From the NCBI RefSeq assembly GCF_005144795.1, contig NZ_SWFJ01000001.1:62001-126000 (forward strand): 64,000 nt of DNA. Direction: 5' to 3'. Source of the stretch: Streptococcus mitis. GTDB taxonomy: Bacteria > Bacillota > Bacilli > Lactobacillales > Streptococcaceae. Below are positions 31,201 through 41,746 of the stretch, piece after piece. Each line of letters starts with the position of its first letter. The stretch's first letter is position 1. The notes beneath the pieces are model-generated. The model was not told the origin of the DNA. It worked only from the letters and a program-made list of their open reading frames with translations, and ran no database searches. A program made the position numbers and the translations under genes.

Positions 31201-32048
31201 TGCGTGATAAGGACGGCAATCCATTTGACTATCCTTACTTCATCCATGACTCTTACGATTCTAGCGATGCTATCAATAAGTTTGACTGGACTAAGGCTAC
31301 AGATGGTAAAGCTTATCCTGAAAATGTCAAGAGCCGTGACTATATGAAAGGGTTGATTGCCCTTCGTCAATCTACAGATGCCTTCCGACTTAAGAGCCTC
31401 CAAGATATCAAAGACCGTGTCCACCTCATCACTGTCCCAGGTCAAAATGGTGTGGAAAAAGAGGACGTGGTGATTGGCTACCAAATCACTGCTCCAAATG
31501 GAGACATCTATGCAGTCTTTGTCAATGCTGACGAAAAAGCCCGCGAATTTAATTTGGGAACTGCCTTTGCCCACCTCAGAAATGCTGAAGTTTTAGCAGA
31601 TGAAAACCAAGCAGGATCAGTAGGAATTGCCAACCCGAAAGGACTTGAATGGACTGAAAAAGGCTTGAAATTAAATGCCCTTACAGCTACTGTTCTTAGA
31701 ATCTCTCAAGGTGGTGCCATCGTTGCCCCAGCTGTGGAAGAAAAACCAGAATTTGACCTTTCTAGCTTAAAACAAGAACAAGGGCAAAATAACAGCCAAG
31801 ACAATATGTCAAACCGAGTAGTCAAACCGGAACAGCAAACTCCAGCTCCACAAACTAAACCTGATTCTGCAAAACCAGATACAAAAGTAGCTGATGCAGA
31901 AAATAAACCTAACCAAGCTACAGCTGATTCACAAGCTGAACTACCAAATACAGGAACCAAAAATGATCACAAACTCCTGTTTGCAGGAATTAGTCTCCTT
32001 GCTCTTCTAGGTCTCGGGTTCTTGCTAAAAAACAAAAAAGAGAACTAA
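28263..32048 (+). CDS. spuA: Cell-wall-anchored type I pullulanase (alpha-glucan debranching)
   Basis: 1261 aa surface enzyme that cleaves alpha-1,6 bonds in glycogen or pullulan. Start at 28263 with AGGAG 8 bases upstream. Order: YSIRK-type signal peptide (YSIRSLKNGTGSVLIGAS), Thr/Ser/Pro-rich spacer, two tandem CBM41 alpha-glucan-binding modules (core GLWTWDDVEKPSENWPNG and SLWYWGDVKEPSSGEWPNG), CBM48-like region, GH13 barrel with nucleophile D785 (FRFD), acid/base E814 (LGEGW) and D902 (AHDN), a Pro/Gln/Lys/Thr linker and LPNTG anchor (1227-1231) before a helix and a basic tail. It matches pneumococcal SpuA. Alone on the plus strand in this region; regulated by the cre site. Confidence 0.96.
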   Translation: MKRTPSHTEKKMVYSIRSLKNGTGSVLIGASLVLLAMATPTISANENTTSNKGTSNETTTALAQPLTDTVVNSGKNESDISSPNNANASLEKTEEKPATEATTPAATPADSAPQTGQDRSSEPTTSTSPVTNETKAEEPIEDNYFRIHVKKLPEENKDAQGLWTWDDVEKPSENWPNGALSFKDAKKDDYGYYLDIKLKGEQAKKISFLINNTAGKNLTGDKSVEKLAPKMNEAWLDQDYKIFSYEPQPAGTIRVNYYRTDGNYDKKSLWYWGDVKEPSSGEWPNGTDFTATGKYGRYIDIPLKDAAKDLGFLLLDRNKQGDDVKIRKEDYKFTDLKNHSQIFLKDDDESIYTNPYYVHDIRMTGAQHVGTSSIESSFSTLVGAKKEDILKHSNITNHLGNKVTITDVAIDEAGKKVTYSGDFSDTKHPYTVSYNSDQLTTKTSWRLKDETYSYDGKLGADLKEEGKQVDLTLWSPSADKVSVVVYDKNDPNKVVGTVALEKGEKGTWKQTLDSTNKLGITDFTGYYYQYQIERQGKTVLALDPYAKSLAAWNSDDAKIDDAHKVAKAAFVDPAKLGPQDLTYGKIHNFKTREDAVIYEAHVRDFTSDPAIAKDLTKPFGTFEAFIEKLDYLKDLGVTHIQLLPVLSYYFVNELKNHERLSDYASSNSNYNWGYDPQNYFSLTGMYSSDPKNPEKRIAEFKNLINEIHKRGMGAILDVVYNHTAKVDIFEDLEPNYYHFMDADGTPRTSFGGGRLGTTHHMTKRLLVDSIKYLVDTYKVDGFRFDMMGDHDAASIEEAYKAARALNPNLIMLGEGWRTYAGDENMPTKAADQDWMKHTDTVAVFSDDIRNNLKSGYPNEGQPAFITGGKRDINTIFKNLIAQPTNFEADSPGDVIQYIAAHDNLTLFDIIAQSIKKDPSKAENYAEIHRRLRLGNLMVLTAQGTPFIHSGQEYGRTKQFRDPAYKTPVAEDKVPNKSHLLRDKDGNPFDYPYFIHDSYDSSDAINKFDWTKATDGKAYPENVKSRDYMKGLIALRQSTDAFRLKSLQDIKDRVHLITVPGQNGVEKEDVVIGYQITAPNGDIYAVFVNADEKAREFNLGTAFAHLRNAEVLADENQAGSVGIANPKGLEWTEKGLKLNALTATVLRISQGGAIVAPAVEEKPEFDLSSLKQEQGQNNSQDNMSNRVVKPEQQTPAPQTKPDSAKPDTKVADAENKPNQATADSQAELPNTGTKNDHKLLFAGISLLALLGLGFLLKNKKEN

Positions 32049-32070
32049 ACTAGCCCTCCTATAGAACTAT

Positions 32071-32108
32071 CCCCCAAGCCTTAACGCTCGGGGGATTGAT
32101 TTTTGCAC
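32071..32108 (+). terminator. Pullulanase terminator
   Basis: CCCCCAAGC / GCTCGGGGG stem followed by ATTGATTTTTTG. Confidence 0.85.
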
Positions 32109-32147
32109 AATATTTGCCGTCATAATAAACTTGATTAGGATTTTTTA

Positions 32148-33197
32148 TTAAGCCTCTTTCATGGCAAAATAAGCCCGTACTTTTGGAGCCACTTGCGTTC
32201 CGAAAAGTTCAATAGCTCTCAGGACTTGTTCATGAGGCATAGAACCAAGAGGTAGGTGCAACATAAAGCGGTCCAATCCTAAATCCTTAATCATACGAAT
32301 TAATTTTTCTGCCACCTGATCTGGATTGCCCACAAACATAGCACCATTTGGTCCGACCTGTTCAAGGTATTGCTCATAACTCAATTCCTGCCAATGAGGA
32401 CGGTCTTTGGAAATAGCATCCACTACTTGCTTGGTCGGATGGAAATAATCTTTCACAGCCTGCTCGCCATCTTCAGCAATCCAGCCCCAAGAATGGGCTC
32501 CAACCTTTAGTTCCTGACTGGCATGGCCCGCTTCGCTCCCAATCTCACGGTAAGCTTGAATCAACTTTTTAAAATAACGAGGGTTACCACCAATAATGGC
32601 ATAGACAATCGGTAGACCAGCCTGAGCAATCTTCACTGTTGATTCGACATGACCACCTGTCGCTATCCACAAGGGTAATTTGTCCTGAACTGGACGAGGA
32701 TAAACTTCTTTGCCGGAAATTGTTTGAGTCAATCGTCCTTGCCAGTCTATCTTGGTCTTCTCATTGACTAATTGAAGCAAGTCTAATTTCTCATCAAAAA
32801 GAGCTTCGTAGTCTTTCAAATCATAGCCAAACAAGGGAAAAGATTCCGTGAAAGAACCCCTTCCGGCCATAATCTCCGCACGTCCATTTGACAAAGCATC
32901 AATAGTGGCATACTGTTGGAACAAACGAATCGGATCCATGCTCGAGAGAATGCTGACTGCACTGGTCAAACGGATTTTCTTGGTATTGACTGCCCCAGCT
33001 GCCAGAACAATCTCTGGAGCAGATATCGCAAAATCCGCTCGATGGTGCTCACCAATCCCATACACATCCAAACCAACCTTGTCAGCCAGTTCAATCTCCG
33101 CCACCAACTGACGAATGCGTTCGGCATGACTGTAAGTTTGCCCAGTTCCTTCAACCTCAGTTGTTTCCCCAAATGTTGAAATTCCCAATTCTACCAC
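32148..33197 (-). CDS. LLM-class flavin-dependent oxidoreductase
   Basis: 349 aa luciferase-like monooxygenase fold (TIM barrel; FMN). Visible family features: MVELGISTFGE start, DKVGLDVYGIGEHHRADF, SAPEIVLAAGAVNTKKIRLTSAVSILSSMDP, SNGRAEIMAGRGSF and the C-terminal GNPDQVAEKLIRMIKDLGLDRFMLHLP. The start is a GTG at 33197 with AAGGAG 7 bases upstream. Substrate unknown; related streptococcal proteins sit near the pullulanase gene. Transcribed toward the pullulanase terminator region. Confidence 0.9.
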   Translation of the reverse strand: MVELGISTFGETTEVEGTGQTYSHAERIRQLVAEIELADKVGLDVYGIGEHHRADFAISAPEIVLAAGAVNTKKIRLTSAVSILSSMDPIRLFQQYATIDALSNGRAEIMAGRGSFTESFPLFGYDLKDYEALFDEKLDLLQLVNEKTKIDWQGRLTQTISGKEVYPRPVQDKLPLWIATGGHVESTVKIAQAGLPIVYAIIGGNPRYFKKLIQAYREIGSEAGHASQELKVGAHSWGWIAEDGEQAVKDYFHPTKQVVDAISKDRPHWQELSYEQYLEQVGPNGAMFVGNPDQVAEKLIRMIKDLGLDRFMLHLPLGSMPHEQVLRAIELFGTQVAPKVRAYFAMKEA

Positions 33198-33288
33198 AGT
33201 GATTCTCCTTGTCTACCTCTGTCCTTCAATTTGACAAATTATTCTAACACGAATCTTGAGTACAAGCAACCAGTTTGCTCACAAGAAA

Positions 33289-33308
33289 AAGCCTAGATAA
33301 CTAGACTT
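33289..33308 (-). terminator. glmS terminator
   Basis: AAGTCTAG / CTAGGCTT stem followed on the minus strand by TTTTTC. Confidence 0.8.
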
Positions 33309-33315
33309 TTTTAGC

Positions 33316-35124
33316 TTATTCTACCGTTACTGATTTAGCAAGGTTACGTGGTTTATCCACATCCAGACCACGGTGTAGAGTTGCAAAGTAAGCGACCAAT
33401 TGCGTTGGTACAACCATTGAGATTGGTGAGAGGTAAGGGTGTACGGTCGTAAGGACGATATCGTCTGTATCTTTGGCAACATTTTCTTCTGCGATAGTGA
33501 GGACTTTGGCACCACGGGCTGCCACTTCTTGGATATTTCCGCGAGTATGGTTAGCAAGGACTGGATCTGACAAGAGAGCCAAGACAGGCGTTCCTTCTTC
33601 AATCAAGGCAATAGTTCCGTGCTTGAGTTCTCCTGCCGCAAAGCCTTCACACTGGATGTAAGAAATCTCTTTGAGTTTAAGGCTTGCTTCCATAGCTACG
33701 TAGTAATCTTGACCACGCCCAATATAAAAGGCGTTGCGAGTTGTTTCAAGAAGCTCACGAACCTTGGCTTCAATGGTTTCTTTCTCTGAAAGAGTTGATT
33801 CGATAGACTGAGCTACAATTGACAATTCATGAACCAAGTCAAAGTCTTGCGCTTTAGCATTGCCGTTCGCTTCTCCAACTGCTTTTGCAAGGAAGGCAAG
33901 GGCTGCAATTTGTGCTGTATAGGCTTTAGTTGATGCCACAGCAATTTCAGGACCTGCATGAAGGAGCATGGTATGGTTGGCTTCACGAGAAAGAGTTGAA
34001 CCTGGGACGTTTGTCACTGTCAAGCTTGGGATTCCCATTTCATTAGCCTTGACTAAAACTTGACGACTATCCGCTGTTTCACCAGATTGGCTGATAAAGA
34101 TGAAGAGTGGTTTCTTGCTGAGAAGTGGCATACCATAGCCCCACTCAGATGAGATTCCAAGTTCCACTGGTGTATCAGTCAATTCTTCCAACATCTTCTT
34201 AGAAGCAAATCCTGCGTGGTAAGATGTTCCAGCTGCAAGGATGTAGATACGGTCTGCATCTTGAACAGCCTTAATGATAGCTGGATCTACTACTACTTGA
34301 CCAGCCTCATCTGTGTAGGCTTGGATCAACTTACGCATCACTGTTGGTTGCTCATCGATTTCCTTGAGCATGTAGTAAGGGTAAGTTCCCTTACCGATAT
34401 CTGACAAGTCAAGTTCAGCAGTGTAGCTAGCACGCTCACGACGATTTCCATCATAGTCTTGAACTTCCACACTATCAGCCTTGACGATTACCAACTCTTG
34501 GTCATGAATTTCCATGTATTGGTTGGTTTCACGAATCATAGCCATAGCATCTGAGCAGACCATGTTATAACCTTCACCAAGACCAATCAAGAGTGGTGAT
34601 TTATTCTTAGCCACATAGATGACTTCAGGAGCTTGTGAGTCAACCAAGGCAAAGGCATAAGAACCACGGATGATGTGAAGAGCTTTTTTGAAGGCTTCAA
34701 GAACTGACAAGCCATCTTCTTCCGCAAATTTTCCAATCAAGTGAACGGCGATTTCCGTATCTGTTTGCCCCTTGAAGTGGTGCCCAACAAGGTATTCTTC
34801 CTTGATTTCAAGGTAGTTCTCAATCACCCCATTGTGCACCAAAACAAAACGTTCTGTCTCAGAGCGATGTGGATGAGCATTGTCTTCCGTTGGTTTTCCG
34901 TGAGTCGCCCAACGAGTATGTCCGATCCCAGTTGTTCCCTCAACACCAGCTGTCTTGGCAGACAATTCTGCGATACGGCCTACAGCCTTTACTAGGTGGT
35001 TTTCAGCACCACCTAGGACAAAAATTCCCGCAGAATCATAGCCACGGTATTCGAGCTTTTCAAGCCCTTGAATCAAAATATCAGTTGCATTTGTGTTTCC
35101 AACAACACCAACAATTCCACACAT
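33316..35124 (-). CDS. glmS: Glutamine-fructose-6-phosphate aminotransferase (isomerising)
   Basis: 602 aa enzyme making glucosamine-6-phosphate for peptidoglycan. The N-terminal Ntn glutaminase has the obligatory cysteine directly after Met ([10 protein letters not shown]), then [21 protein letters not shown]; two SIS domains follow ([18 protein letters not shown]) and the C-terminal [12 protein letters not shown] is intact. The N-terminus is fixed by Cys. AAGGAG lies unusually far (30 bases) from the ATG, separated by a small hairpin. Two GntR-type NagR-like operators flank the promoter. No glmS ribozyme core was recognised in the short leader. Confidence 0.97.
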   Translation of the reverse strand: MCGIVGVVGNTNATDILIQGLEKLEYRGYDSAGIFVLGGAENHLVKAVGRIAELSAKTAGVEGTTGIGHTRWATHGKPTEDNAHPHRSETERFVLVHNGVIENYLEIKEEYLVGHHFKGQTDTEIAVHLIGKFAEEDGLSVLEAFKKALHIIRGSYAFALVDSQAPEVIYVAKNKSPLLIGLGEGYNMVCSDAMAMIRETNQYMEIHDQELVIVKADSVEVQDYDGNRRERASYTAELDLSDIGKGTYPYYMLKEIDEQPTVMRKLIQAYTDEAGQVVVDPAIIKAVQDADRIYILAAGTSYHAGFASKKMLEELTDTPVELGISSEWGYGMPLLSKKPLFIFISQSGETADSRQVLVKANEMGIPSLTVTNVPGSTLSREANHTMLLHAGPEIAVASTKAYTAQIAALAFLAKAVGEANGNAKAQDFDLVHELSIVAQSIESTLSEKETIEAKVRELLETTRNAFYIGRGQDYYVAMEASLKLKEISYIQCEGFAAGELKHGTIALIEEGTPVLALLSDPVLANHTRGNIQEVAARGAKVLTIAEENVAKDTDDIVLTTVHPYLSPISMVVPTQLVAYFATLHRGLDVDKPRNLAKSVTVE

Positions 35125-35160
35125 AGTATATACGACACAGACCAGCTGTGCTTTCTCCTT

Positions 35161-35258
35161 AAAATTGGTATAGTCTAATTCCTCTTTTATAGAATCAGCA
35201 AAAACAGTATATACTTGTTTCTTTCACTTGTCAAGAGTAAAAATTGGTATAGTTTAAA
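35161..35258 (-). promoter_or_regulatory. glmS promoter flanked by two NagR-type (dre) operators
   Basis: Promoter TTGACA (35234-35229), 17-bp spacer, TATACT (35211-35206). On the plus strand AAAATTGGTATAGT occurs at 35161-35174 (in the leader) and again at 35240-35253 (upstream of the -35), 79 bp apart. The core ATTGGTATAG matches the GntR-family NagR/YvoA dre sites known to control amino-sugar genes. Dual sites around the promoter suggest repression, possibly by looping. Confidence 0.72.
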
Positions 35259-35277
35259 TTACACTCCTGTAAGCAAA

Positions 35278-35317
35278 AGACTCTGACCAATTAGGATAAT
35301 CAGTCAGAGTCTTTTTT
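35278..35317 (-). terminator. Terminator of the GH1 gene
   Basis: Perfect 10-bp arms AGACTCTGAC / GTCAGAGTCT; T-rich flank on both strands, so it may work in both directions. The arm overlaps the end of the coding region by a couple of bases. Confidence 0.85.
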
Positions 35318-36695
35318 AAAATCCATTATTATCGCTTAATTCCTTGAACCAGTGCCCTGATTTCTTCAGACGACGTTCTTGCGTTTCCAAGTCTAATTCG
35401 ACTAAACCATAGCGATTTTTATAGCTGTTGAGCCATGACCAGCAATCGATAAAGGTCCAGATTAAGTATCCTTTACAGTTAGCTCCATCTTCAATAGCAC
35501 GGTGAAGTTCGCGAAGATGACCTTTTACAAAATCAATACGATAATCATCTTGAATCATTCCATTCTCACGGAATTTTTCTTCCCCTTCAACACCCATACC
35601 ATTCTCTGTCAACATCCACTCAATATTGCCATAATTTTCCTTGATATTTTGGGAAATGTCATAAATCCCTTGCTCATAAATCTCCCAGCCACGATGAGGA
35701 TTGATTTTACGTCCAGGCATCACATAAGGCTCGTAAAAATGTTCTGGCAAAAGAGGACTCTCTGGATTCTTAGCAAATCGAGGAGCCCTAACACGTAAAG
35801 GTTGATAGTAGTTGACACCAAGGAAGTCCACCGTATTATCACGAATGAGCTCCAACTCCTCCTCTGTAGCATCAGGCAAGAGACCTTGTTCATGCAAGAT
35901 TTCTACCAACTCCTGTGGATAAGTCCCCAAAACAGACGGATCTAAGAAAGATTGGGCCTGAAAAAGATCCGCAATACGAGCAGCCTTGACATCAGCAGGA
36001 TGCTGGCTACGTGGATAAGCCGGTGTCAAGTTGAGGACAATCCCAATCTTGGAATCAGGCAAGAGTTCATGACAGGTCCTAACCGCCCGACTGCTAGCCA
36101 ATTGTGTGTGATAGGCTACTTTAACGGCTGCCTCTGCATCCACCTTATGTGGATAATGGGCATCGTAAAAATAACCAAATTCTACAGGAACGATGGGCTC
36201 GTTAAAGGTAATCCATTGATCCACTAAATCTCCATAGGTCTCAAAACAAAAACGAGCATAGTCTTCATAGGCTGAGACAGTCGCCTTATTTTCCCAACCA
36301 TCACCATCCTCTTGAAGGGCAAAAGGCAAATCAAAATGATAAAGATTGACTAAAAGACGAATCCCTTTGGCCTTAATAGCCTCAAAAACCTTACGGTAAA
36401 AGTCTACACCCTGAGGATTGACCTCCCCACGCCCTTGTGGAAAAATCCGTGACCATTGAATAGAAGTCCGAAAGGCCGTGTGACCAGTTTCTAACAGTAG
36501 CTCAATATCCTGTTCCCAGTTTTCATAAAAGGTTGATGTTTTATCTGGACCAATCCCATTATAGTAACGATTTGGCTCCACTTGGTACCAATAATCCCAG
36601 AGATTATCTCCCTTACCGTCACCAGCTATACGTCCTTCTGTCTGCGGCCCAGAAGTAGAGGATCCCCAGACAAAATCCTTTGGAAATCTTAGCAT
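35316..36695 (-). CDS. Glycoside hydrolase family 1 (beta-glucosidase or phospho-beta-glycosidase)
   Basis: 459 aa cytoplasmic TIM-barrel enzyme. The acid/base is E166 in TFNEP and the nucleophile E364 in LTENG; the N-terminal FPKDFVWGSSTSGPQTEG is a GH1 signature. GH1 enzymes of streptococci usually hydrolyse PTS-imported phosphorylated beta-glucosides. No PTS gene is adjacent, so phospho-specificity is open. Monocistronic; the -10 TATAAT (36732-36727) follows the proS terminator. Confidence 0.92.
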   Translation of the reverse strand: MLRFPKDFVWGSSTSGPQTEGRIAGDGKGDNLWDYWYQVEPNRYYNGIGPDKTSTFYENWEQDIELLLETGHTAFRTSIQWSRIFPQGRGEVNPQGVDFYRKVFEAIKAKGIRLLVNLYHFDLPFALQEDGDGWENKATVSAYEDYARFCFETYGDLVDQWITFNEPIVPVEFGYFYDAHYPHKVDAEAAVKVAYHTQLASSRAVRTCHELLPDSKIGIVLNLTPAYPRSQHPADVKAARIADLFQAQSFLDPSVLGTYPQELVEILHEQGLLPDATEEELELIRDNTVDFLGVNYYQPLRVRAPRFAKNPESPLLPEHFYEPYVMPGRKINPHRGWEIYEQGIYDISQNIKENYGNIEWMLTENGMGVEGEEKFRENGMIQDDYRIDFVKGHLRELHRAIEDGANCKGYLIWTFIDCWSWLNSYKNRYGLVELDLETQERRLKKSGHWFKELSDNNGF

Positions 36696-36734
36696 ACATT
36701 TACCTCTTTATCTACTCATTTTTCCCATTATACA

Positions 36735-36775
36735 GAAAAAACAAGGTAAAAACTAGTTACATTTTTTCCTTGTTT
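36735..36775 (-). terminator. proS terminator
   Basis: AACAAGGAAAAA / TTTTTACCTTGTT stem followed by T-run on the minus strand; it ends next to the promoter of the GH1 gene. Confidence 0.75.
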
Positions 36776-36793
36776 TTCTTCTGATTATAGTTT

Positions 36794-38659
<1,866 letters not shown>

Positions 38660-39919
38660 TTATCTAAAAAAGAGTCGCATAATGTCATTCCAGGTCACAG
38701 CAATCATCAAGACAACCATGATGACCACTCCGGCCAAGGTGACATAGGTTTCAATTTCTTGTTTTAATGGTTTGCTGCGAATGGCTTCCAGGATATTGAG
38801 CACAATCTTACCACCATCCAGGGCTGGAATCGGAATAAGATTAAAAATCCCAATATTGATGGAAATCATTGCCAAGAAGTCCAAGACATTCTCAATTCCA
38901 TTTTTAGCGGCATCACTACTTGCCTTAAAGATGGCAACAGGTCCACCTAGCTTGTTCAAATCCGGTTGGAAAATCAGATTTTTCAGAGCTGATAGAATTC
39001 GGAGGGCCGAGTCAGCAGCAGTTGTAAAACCACCTACAAACATGGACAGAAAATCTGACTTAATTCCCGGTTGAACACCTAGAAGATATCGGCCTTGACT
39101 TTCTTCTGGGGTAACAGTGACCTGTTTGTCACTCCCCTTTTCAGAAATAGTCACATCCAAGGTCGGGGCCGTCTTATCTTTGGTTTCTGATTCCACAGCC
39201 TGAATCAAACTTTCCCAGTTGCTAATCTCATGTGAGCCAATCTTGGTAATCTGGGCCGTTTCTGGTACTCCTACCTTAGCCAAGGCCCCTTGGGGCATAA
39301 TACGGAACTGGTTGGTATCGACATCTCTGACACCACCCTGCATGAAGATTAAAATCCAGAAAACAACGACACCTAAGATAAAGTTGTTCATAGGGCCTGC
39401 AAAATTAGTAATGAGTTTCCCCCAGATAGTTGCATTTTGATATTGAACATCTAGAGGAGCAATCCGAACCTCAGTTCCATCTGCTTCCACAACCGTTGCA
39501 TCGTGATCTACTGCAAATGTTTTTTCTTCTTCCAGAACCAAGCCCCTAATAAAGAGCTTATCTTCAAAGTCAAACTGGGTCACCTGCATAGGAAGAGCTG
39601 TTTGATCCAATTTTTTACCTGAGAGATTGATGCGTTTAACCTTACCATCATCAGTAAGCGTTAAACTGACAGGAGTTCCTGTCTTGATTTCAGTTGTATC
39701 ATCACCCCAACCAGCCATACGAACATAGCCACCCAGAGGCAAGATTCGGATGGTATAGGCCGTTCCATCCCTGCCAATGTGAGCAAAGATTTTGGGTCCC
39801 ATACCAATGGCAAATTCACGCACTAGAATCCCTGATTTCTTGGCAAAGTAGAAGTGCCCAAACTCGTGTACCACCACAATAATCCCGAAAACCAGAATAA
39901 AGGTTAAAATTCCGAGCAT
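38660..39919 (-). CDS. rseP: Site-2 zinc metalloprotease RseP/Eep
   Basis: 419 aa intramembrane protease. HEFGH zinc site (H18, E19, H22) in the first helix, a PDZ domain in the middle (about 190-290, [21 protein letters not shown]), and the second metal-ligand motif [11 protein letters not shown] in a C-terminal helix. Eep homologues in streptococci and enterococci cleave signal-peptide remnants and mature hydrophobic peptide pheromones, relevant to the candidate peptide at 46372. GGAGGAAATACT precedes the ATG. Sits between cdsA and proS as usual in streptococci. Confidence 0.95.
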   Translation of the reverse strand: MLGILTFILVFGIIVVVHEFGHFYFAKKSGILVREFAIGMGPKIFAHIGRDGTAYTIRILPLGGYVRMAGWGDDTTEIKTGTPVSLTLTDDGKVKRINLSGKKLDQTALPMQVTQFDFEDKLFIRGLVLEEEKTFAVDHDATVVEADGTEVRIAPLDVQYQNATIWGKLITNFAGPMNNFILGVVVFWILIFMQGGVRDVDTNQFRIMPQGALAKVGVPETAQITKIGSHEISNWESLIQAVESETKDKTAPTLDVTISEKGSDKQVTVTPEESQGRYLLGVQPGIKSDFLSMFVGGFTTAADSALRILSALKNLIFQPDLNKLGGPVAIFKASSDAAKNGIENVLDFLAMISINIGIFNLIPIPALDGGKIVLNILEAIRSKPLKQEIETYVTLAGVVIMVVLMIAVTWNDIMRLFFR

Positions 39920-39940
39920 AGTATTTCCTCCATCTTTTGA

Positions 39941-40744
39941 TTAAAAGAGTCCAAACAAGTGCATGATTGGAAATACAAGCAACATACTATCGAAACGATC
40001 CAAAACACCACCATGTCCAGGGATAAATTTCCCAGAATCCTTAACACCAAAGTGACGCTTGATCGAACTTTCTAGTAAATCACCAAATTGTCCAGCAATG
40101 CTAAAGAAAATAGCAAAGACTGACATCTTGTAAATTCCATACGGAAGAGCAACTGTTCTGTCAAACATCATAAAGATGATGGTTATTAAAATAGCACCTA
40201 AAATACCACCCAAGGCACCCTCAAGGGTTTTATTAGGAGAAACTGTCGGAGCTAATTTTCGTTTCCCATAGTTCATCCCAACAAGATAGGCACCACTGTC
40301 TGTTGCCCAAACAATACACAAGGCTAATAGTGCCTTATCTAAACCTGCAATTCTAGCATCTAATAGAGCATTAAAACCAAAGCCCACATAGAAACTCATA
40401 GCAAGAGGGAAAACCGCATCCTCAATCGTATACGACTTGCTAAATACAGTCGTTCCTAACATAATTGAAATCAACACACTATAAGCAACCACATTCCCAT
40501 CAACTGGCAAAAAAGTCAGGTAATTCTCCAAGGGAATGGTCAAAGCAAAGGTTGCAAAGAGGGTCAAGAGACCCTCCATCGTCATGGTCTCTAGACCTCT
40601 CATCTTCAAAAGTTCATGCATGGCTAGCATGGCTATGATTCCAATTGCTATCTGAAGCAAGAGTCCCCCAATCATTAAAATTGGTAGGAAAATAGCCAGG
40701 GCAATCCCTGCAAACAAGGTTCTTTTCTGTAAATCCTGTGTCAT
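39941..40744 (-). CDS. cdsA: Phosphatidate cytidylyltransferase
   Basis: 267 aa membrane enzyme that makes CDP-diacylglycerol. About eight hydrophobic segments; the C-terminal signature SSIKRHFGVKDSGKFIPGHGGVLDRFDS is complete. AGGAGG lies just before the ATG, 8 bases after uppS. Confidence 0.95.
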   Translation of the reverse strand: MTQDLQKRTLFAGIALAIFLPILMIGGLLLQIAIGIIAMLAMHELLKMRGLETMTMEGLLTLFATFALTIPLENYLTFLPVDGNVVAYSVLISIMLGTTVFSKSYTIEDAVFPLAMSFYVGFGFNALLDARIAGLDKALLALCIVWATDSGAYLVGMNYGKRKLAPTVSPNKTLEGALGGILGAILITIIFMMFDRTVALPYGIYKMSVFAIFFSIAGQFGDLLESSIKRHFGVKDSGKFIPGHGGVLDRFDSMLLVFPIMHLFGLF

Positions 40745-40752
40745 ATTTCCTC

Positions 40753-41511
40753 CTAAACTCCTCCAAATCGGCGATGACGACGATTGTAGGCAAGAATGGC
40801 TTCCTGCAAGGCCGCCTCGTCAAAATCAGGCCACAAGGTATCTGTAAAATAGAGCTCACTGTAGGCTCCCTGCCATGGAAGGAAATTGCTCAAACGCAAT
40901 TCTCCACTAGTGCGGATAATCAAGTCTGGGTCTCGTAACTCCTTAGGCAAATGCTGGGTGAAGAGATAGTTGCCAATCAATTCCTCTGTGATGTCACCTG
41001 GGTTGATTTTGGCATCTAACACATCCTGGGAAATCAACTTAAGAGCCTGTGTAATCTCAGCACGTCCACCATAGTTGAGGGCGAAATTAAGTATCAAGCC
41101 TGTGTTGTTCTTAGTTAATTCTTCAGCCTTGGTCAGAGCTTCAAAGGTTTGCTTAGGCAAGCGGTCTGTCTCCCCAATCATTTGAATCTTAACATTATTC
41201 GCATGCAATTCCGGGACATAATTATCATAAAACTCTACTGGCAAGTTCATGATAAACTTGACTTCCTGATCTGGGCGGGTCCAGTTTTCTGTAGAAAAAG
41301 CATAGACCGTAATAACCTTAACGCCTAGTTTGTTGGCTGCCTTGGTCACAGTTTGCAATGCTTCCATGCCCGCCTTGTGTCCAAAGACTCGCGGTTGCAT
41401 ACGTTTTTTAGCCCAACGGCCATTGCCATCCATGATGATGCCGATATGAGCAGGAACCTGTGTCGGAACCTCTACTTCCACAGCCCTATCTTTCTTAAAA
41501 AATCCAAACAT
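40753..41511 (-). CDS. uppS: Undecaprenyl diphosphate synthase
   Basis: 252 aa cis-prenyltransferase making the C55 lipid carrier. IGIIMDGNGRWAKKR holds the catalytic Asp; other motifs TVYAFSTENWTRP and DLIIRTSGELRLSNFLPWQ. The start at 41511 (MFGFFKKDRAVEV) is used, with AGGA 9 bases upstream; an in-frame TTG 6 codons earlier is less likely. First gene of uppS-cdsA-rseP-proS; a TATAAT box lies at about 41560 on the minus strand. Confidence 0.95.
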   Translation of the reverse strand: MFGFFKKDRAVEVEVPTQVPAHIGIIMDGNGRWAKKRMQPRVFGHKAGMEALQTVTKAANKLGVKVITVYAFSTENWTRPDQEVKFIMNLPVEFYDNYVPELHANNVKIQMIGETDRLPKQTFEALTKAEELTKNNTGLILNFALNYGGRAEITQALKLISQDVLDAKINPGDITEELIGNYLFTQHLPKELRDPDLIIRTSGELRLSNFLPWQGAYSELYFTDTLWPDFDEAALQEAILAYNRRHRRFGGV

Positions 41512-41612
41512 GATCTTATTCCTATTCAAAAATCTATCGTTTCATTATACCATATTTCCCTATTTTCTTCTATCACTAAGCTATTTATTCTCAGGCACCA
41601 AGCCCATTTTTC

Positions 41613-41707
41613 AAAAAAATAAGCCGCCTGATTTGGCGACTCTATTTTTATAGGGAGATTATTATGAAAAAGTTTTAGGAGTTTAAGTTAAGGTCTTCTT
41701 AACTTAT
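41613..41707 (-). ncRNA. csRNA (CiaR-dependent small RNA), copy A
   Basis: CiaR site CTTAAG-N5-TTTAAG (41746-41730) lies 10 bp upstream of -10 TATACT (41719-41714). The predicted RNA of about 95 nt starts near 41707. It has a 5' stem CTTAAGTT...AACTTAAG-type pairing (TAAGTTAAG / CTTAACTTA), an unpaired stretch complementary to Shine-Dalgarno plus AUG (TTCATAATAATCTCCC), and a 3' terminator GTCGCC-AAATCA-GGCGGC with T-run. csRNAs base-pair with start regions of mRNAs such as comC. Confidence 0.85.
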
Positions 41708-41713
41708 GAACTT

Positions 41714-41746
41714 AGTATACACTTCCTAGCTTAAAGTTTCCTTAAG
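41714..41746 (-). promoter_or_regulatory. CiaR-activated promoter of csRNA A
   Basis: Direct repeat CTTAAG, 5 bp, TTTAAG, then 10 bp to TATACT; the canonical CiaR spacing. Confidence 0.85.

Noticed and set aside
30795..31574. 259-codon frame opposite the pullulanase gene
   Set aside because: Fully inside the conserved GH13 catalytic region, no domain and no ribosome binding site.
35125..35205. glmS ribozyme in the glmS leader
   Set aside because: The leader is about 75 bases and lacks the conserved ribozyme core; NagR-type operators explain regulation better.
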